Source: JBBRUG01 sp038247995 (GTDB taxonomy: Bacteria; Chloroflexota; Chloroflexia; Chloroflexales; Chloroflexaceae). From it: a DNA stretch of 5,344 bases. The stretch covers positions 1 through 5,344 of the forward strand of contig JBBRUG010000377.1 in the NCBI GenBank assembly GCA_038247995.1, in the 5' to 3' direction. Made by a program: the position numbers and the translations under genes. The notes beneath the pieces are model-generated. The model did not search any database, was not told the DNA's origin, and saw only the letters and a program-made list of their open reading frames with translations. Of the stretch, positions 4,946 through 5,344 are shown piece after piece (the first letter of the stretch is position 1; each line of letters opens with the position of its first letter).

Positions 4946-5344
4946 GTTGGTGGAGAACCTCAAGCCCACCAGATTCATGACAGGCACAACCACAGAAATG
5001 TCCAGCAGAATGTCCAGCAGGCGGTTGTTCCTTTGGGGTATGCTTCTATACACGCCATCAAGGCGTCCACATACGACACTCCAGCCTGTCTGCACTAGAG
5101 CGATCTGCGATAGACGCAGGCTACCCAGTGATGGCGACTCCGCAAGCAGACGGACTACCAGTGGCGAGACAGACTGCCGCTCAGGGAATGGAGATCCGTT
5201 CTACTACTTTCTACGTACCCGAAAGTACGCGCTAGAAATTCCTGCTTCATCCCAGCGTGCCATCCGAGGATGGTCTTACCGTCAGTCCACAGGCCGGTTT
5301 TACGTCTCGACGTAGCCACAACCGAGACGGCTGGTTCAGGCACC
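4946..5344. other. Right-hand region without a supported gene
   Basis: About 400 bp with only short, conflicting open frames on both strands. The most protein-like is a plus-strand frame open from 4981 to the TAG at 5233-5235. It reads KCPAECPAGGCSFGVC early and RSTTFYVPESTR at its end, the latter resembling the N-terminal strand of ribbon-helix-helix proteins. Its only ATG (5131) would leave 34 residues. After the TAG the same frame stays open to the window edge, so a decayed gene is conceivable. The stretch also has a 12-bp tandem repeat (4997-5020) and a 7-bp inverted repeat, CGTCTCG/CGAGACG (5303-5309 and 5323-5329). I see no tRNA, rRNA or clear transposon end. Confidence 0.4.
4997..5020 (+). 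repeat. Two tandem copies of AATGTCCAGCAG
   Basis: The 12-bp unit at 4997-5008 is repeated exactly at 5009-5020. In the open plus-strand frame it encodes a repeated CPAE/CPAG-like cysteine motif. Two copies are too few to call an iteron array; slippage is the simple explanation. Confidence 0.8.

Noticed and set aside
4910..5095. Minus-strand frame of 61 codons containing LLDILLDISVVV
   Set aside because: The repetitive part comes only from the 12-bp DNA duplication, there is no ribosome binding site, and it overlaps the predicted par promoter.

Overview
The window looks like part of a plasmid, or plasmid-like accessory region, of a GC-rich bacterium. It carries a complete partition operon, a phage-type antirepressor and debris of Tn3-type transposition, with no housekeeping genes. 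The host cannot be named securely. The combination of these families and GTG/TTG-prone starts is compatible with a filamentous Chloroflexota host, but that is a low-confidence inference. No replication protein lies inside the window.

Layout, left to right. Positions 1-790 hold a plus-strand serine resolvase whose DNA-binding C-terminus is broken by a 4-bp tandem duplication. Positions 846-1589 hold, on the minus strand and convergent to the resolvase, the last quarter of a Tn3-family transposase that lacks its N-terminal part. Just beyond the broken end lies a perfect 24-bp palindrome (1622-1645). Positions 1673-2527 encode, on the minus strand, a protein with a P22-antirepressor-like N-terminal domain, a coiled coil and an ORF6C-like C-terminus. 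Positions 2528-2723 are a structured intergenic region with two perfect inverted repeats sharing the 15-bp core GGATCGTWACGATCC, an imperfect hairpin and a plausible promoter for the antirepressor gene. Positions 2720-4862 are a compact minus-strand operon: HTH regulator, ParA, ParB, with a 3-nt gap and an 8-nt overlap. A good promoter (4904-4932) and a small inverted repeat precede it. Positions 4946-5344 contain no gene I can support.

How the parts fit. ParA (a deviant-Walker ATPase) and ParB (a GERRxR-type CTP-dependent clamp protein) would segregate the replicon by acting on a centromere. The small HTH protein is in the place expected of an operon autoregulator. The window contains two palindrome families that could be that centromere. 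One is GTTTTTGCGCAAAAAC, present three times, twice inside parB itself where it is translated as EPFLRKN. The other is GGATCGTWACGATCC, present twice at the 3' end of the par operon and in front of the antirepressor gene. Which, if either, is parS, an operator or only a dispersed genomic repeat cannot be decided from sequence alone. These two palindrome families are the main points of interest in the window.
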